Source: an uncultured Kangiella sp. (GTDB lineage: Bacteria; Pseudomonadota; Gammaproteobacteria; Enterobacterales; Kangiellaceae). Taken from it: 45,211 nucleotides of DNA. The stretch's first letter is position 1. Each line of letters opens with the position of its first letter. The notes under the pieces were generated by a model. It was not told the DNA's origin, ran no database searches, and worked only from the letters and a program-made list of their open reading frames with translations. This document shows, in pieces, positions 44,680 through 45,211 of this stretch. A program made the position numbers and the translations under genes. The DNA lies in assembly GCA_950096615.1 (NCBI GenBank), contig CATNCP010000026.1, positions 1 through 45,211 on the forward strand, given 5' to 3'.

Positions 44680-44707
44680 ATGGGCGACTCAGTCGCCCAT
44701 ATCTTTT
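44680..44707 (+). terminator. Intrinsic terminator of the small-peptide transcript
   Basis: ATGGGCGACT (44680-44689) and AGTCGCCCAT (44691-44700) are perfect complements; sterically the stem is ATGGGCGA with a short loop. ATCTTTT follows. Confidence 0.8.
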
Positions 44708-44732
44708 AACAGCAAATTTCATTCCCAAAAAG

Positions 44733-45211
44733 ATGTACAGTGGAGGTAACTTGCGCCCACACCATATCGCTTGGAGTGTTTGTTTAATCCCTATCATTGC
44801 CGCACACGGGGCATTTTTTCTTGGGTTATGGGAAGTGTGGCTAGAGAGTGCGTTCCTTATCTTCAAGGCTGCACCTCAATTAGCAGAGCTGCCCGCGAAG
44901 GTAATGCCATCTTTATATTCCGTGGCCTGATGATGCCAACAGCCGCTTTGCTGGTATTTTTCTGGTACTTACAAAGCATCTGGCTGCAAAAAGTCACACA
45001 AAAACCACACCAGATAATATTCATTCTAGGCAGTATCGGCGCACTGTTTTTAATCCTCTACGTCAACTTCCTCGGCACCGAAGGCGACTTTTACCAATTT
45101 ATGCGTCGTTACGGCATCACTTTCTACTTCGCGCTCACCGTGCTAGCGCAGATGCTCAGCATACGAAGCCTTCAAAAAGTCAAAAACTCGCTACACAAAC
45201 GAACAAGACAA
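44733..45211 (+). pseudogene. Membrane protein gene with frameshift, cut by the window edge
   Basis: A frame starting at ATG 44733 (MYSGGNLRPHHIAW, then a transmembrane helix with CLIPIIAAHGAFFLGLWEVW) loses sense near 44840. From there another frame (shifted by -1) reads ARECVPYLQGCTSISRAARE, NAIFIFRGLMMPTAALLVFF and continues open to the window end with more helices. The two parts look like one multi-pass membrane protein broken by a one-base deletion or a sequencing error. The C-terminus lies outside. Confidence 0.5.

Larger units (their letters stand above)
44325..44707 (+). ncRNA. Candidate structured RNA with short ORF (dual-function or type I-like)
   Basis: Predicted transcript from the promoter at 44289-44317 to the terminator at 44680-44707. 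Nested CTCG/CGAG (44332-44335, 44357-44360) and CCGC/GCGG (44339-44342, 44347-44350) begin it. GTAAGAT (44438-44444) pairs with ATCTTAC (44460-44466), while GGTAACA and TGTTATC around the latter form a competing stem. CGTCG (44511-44515) and CGACG (44524-44528) form another. It matches no RNA class I know (not tmRNA, 6S or RNase P). The gap 44195-44583 contains no other gene. Confidence 0.5.

Noticed and set aside
44325-44707. tmRNA, 6S RNA or RNase P RNA
   Set aside because: Length is similar, but no tag ORF with ACCA end, no 6S open bubble pattern and no RNase P conserved core segments are present.

Overview
The window looks like chromosomal DNA of a marine gammaproteobacterium with moderate G+C. 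Gene content and order (ndk-rlmN-pilW-rodZ-ispG; aspS-yebC-ruvCA ... ruvB-ybgC-tolQRAB-pal-cpoB-queE-queC; accA-tilS) are those of free-living Gammaproteobacteria. My best guess is Kangiella or a close relative. This is an inference from protein style and gene order, not from a database search.

Layout. (1) 1-6500, minus strand: ndk, rlmN, pilW, rodZ and ispG (translation fidelity, type IV pilus biogenesis, cell shape, isoprenoid precursors), with a secreted BsuPI-domain protein beside ndk. (2) 6700-15040, minus strand: ruvB, ybgC, tolQ, tolR, tolA, tolB, pal, cpoB, queE, queC (Holliday-junction motor, Tol-Pal envelope machine, queuosine precursor synthesis). (3) 15180-22340, an accessory segment separating ruvB from ruvA: an ABC-F ATPase, a HEPN-type protein, several small membrane proteins, a DsbB-like protein with only one cysteine pair, a VF530-family protein, an RRM protein, a PH-like membrane protein and a secreted protein. 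It also holds REP/MITE-like palindromes. (4) 22400-26900, minus strand: ruvA, ruvC, yebC, aspS. (5) 27190-33290: a bifunctional OlsF-like acyltransferase, two convergent VOC proteins, dapE, an exported amidohydrolase and a small lipoprotein. (6) 33460-38010, plus strand: proS, a lytic transglycosylase, a patatin and an S-adenosylhomocysteinase-like protein without the expected catalytic residues. (7) 38020-41000, minus strand: accA, tilS and a DUF1287 protein. (8) 41150-45211, plus strand: an Ada(sensor/activator)-AlkA fusion followed by ogt, a membrane protein, an HTH-2TM regulator, a candidate small-RNA/small-peptide locus and a frameshifted membrane gene at the edge.

Non-coding structure is the most unusual part. 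One dispersed palindrome family keeps a core (GCAGTTTAC...GTAAATGAG type) while its flanking arms differ completely between copies yet remain self-complementary; four copies are visible. A second dispersed element of about 180 bp forms four successive hairpins, with one compensatory base-pair change between its two copies. It sits next to the first family in both intergenic regions where it occurs. At 44273-44707, a near-consensus sigma-70 promoter overlapped by a 19-bp palindrome drives a predicted structured leader of about 260 nt, a 30-codon hydrophobic ORF with a good ribosome binding site, and a hairpin terminator. This is the best candidate for an undescribed system. No tRNA, rRNA, CRISPR array or intact insertion sequence was seen.
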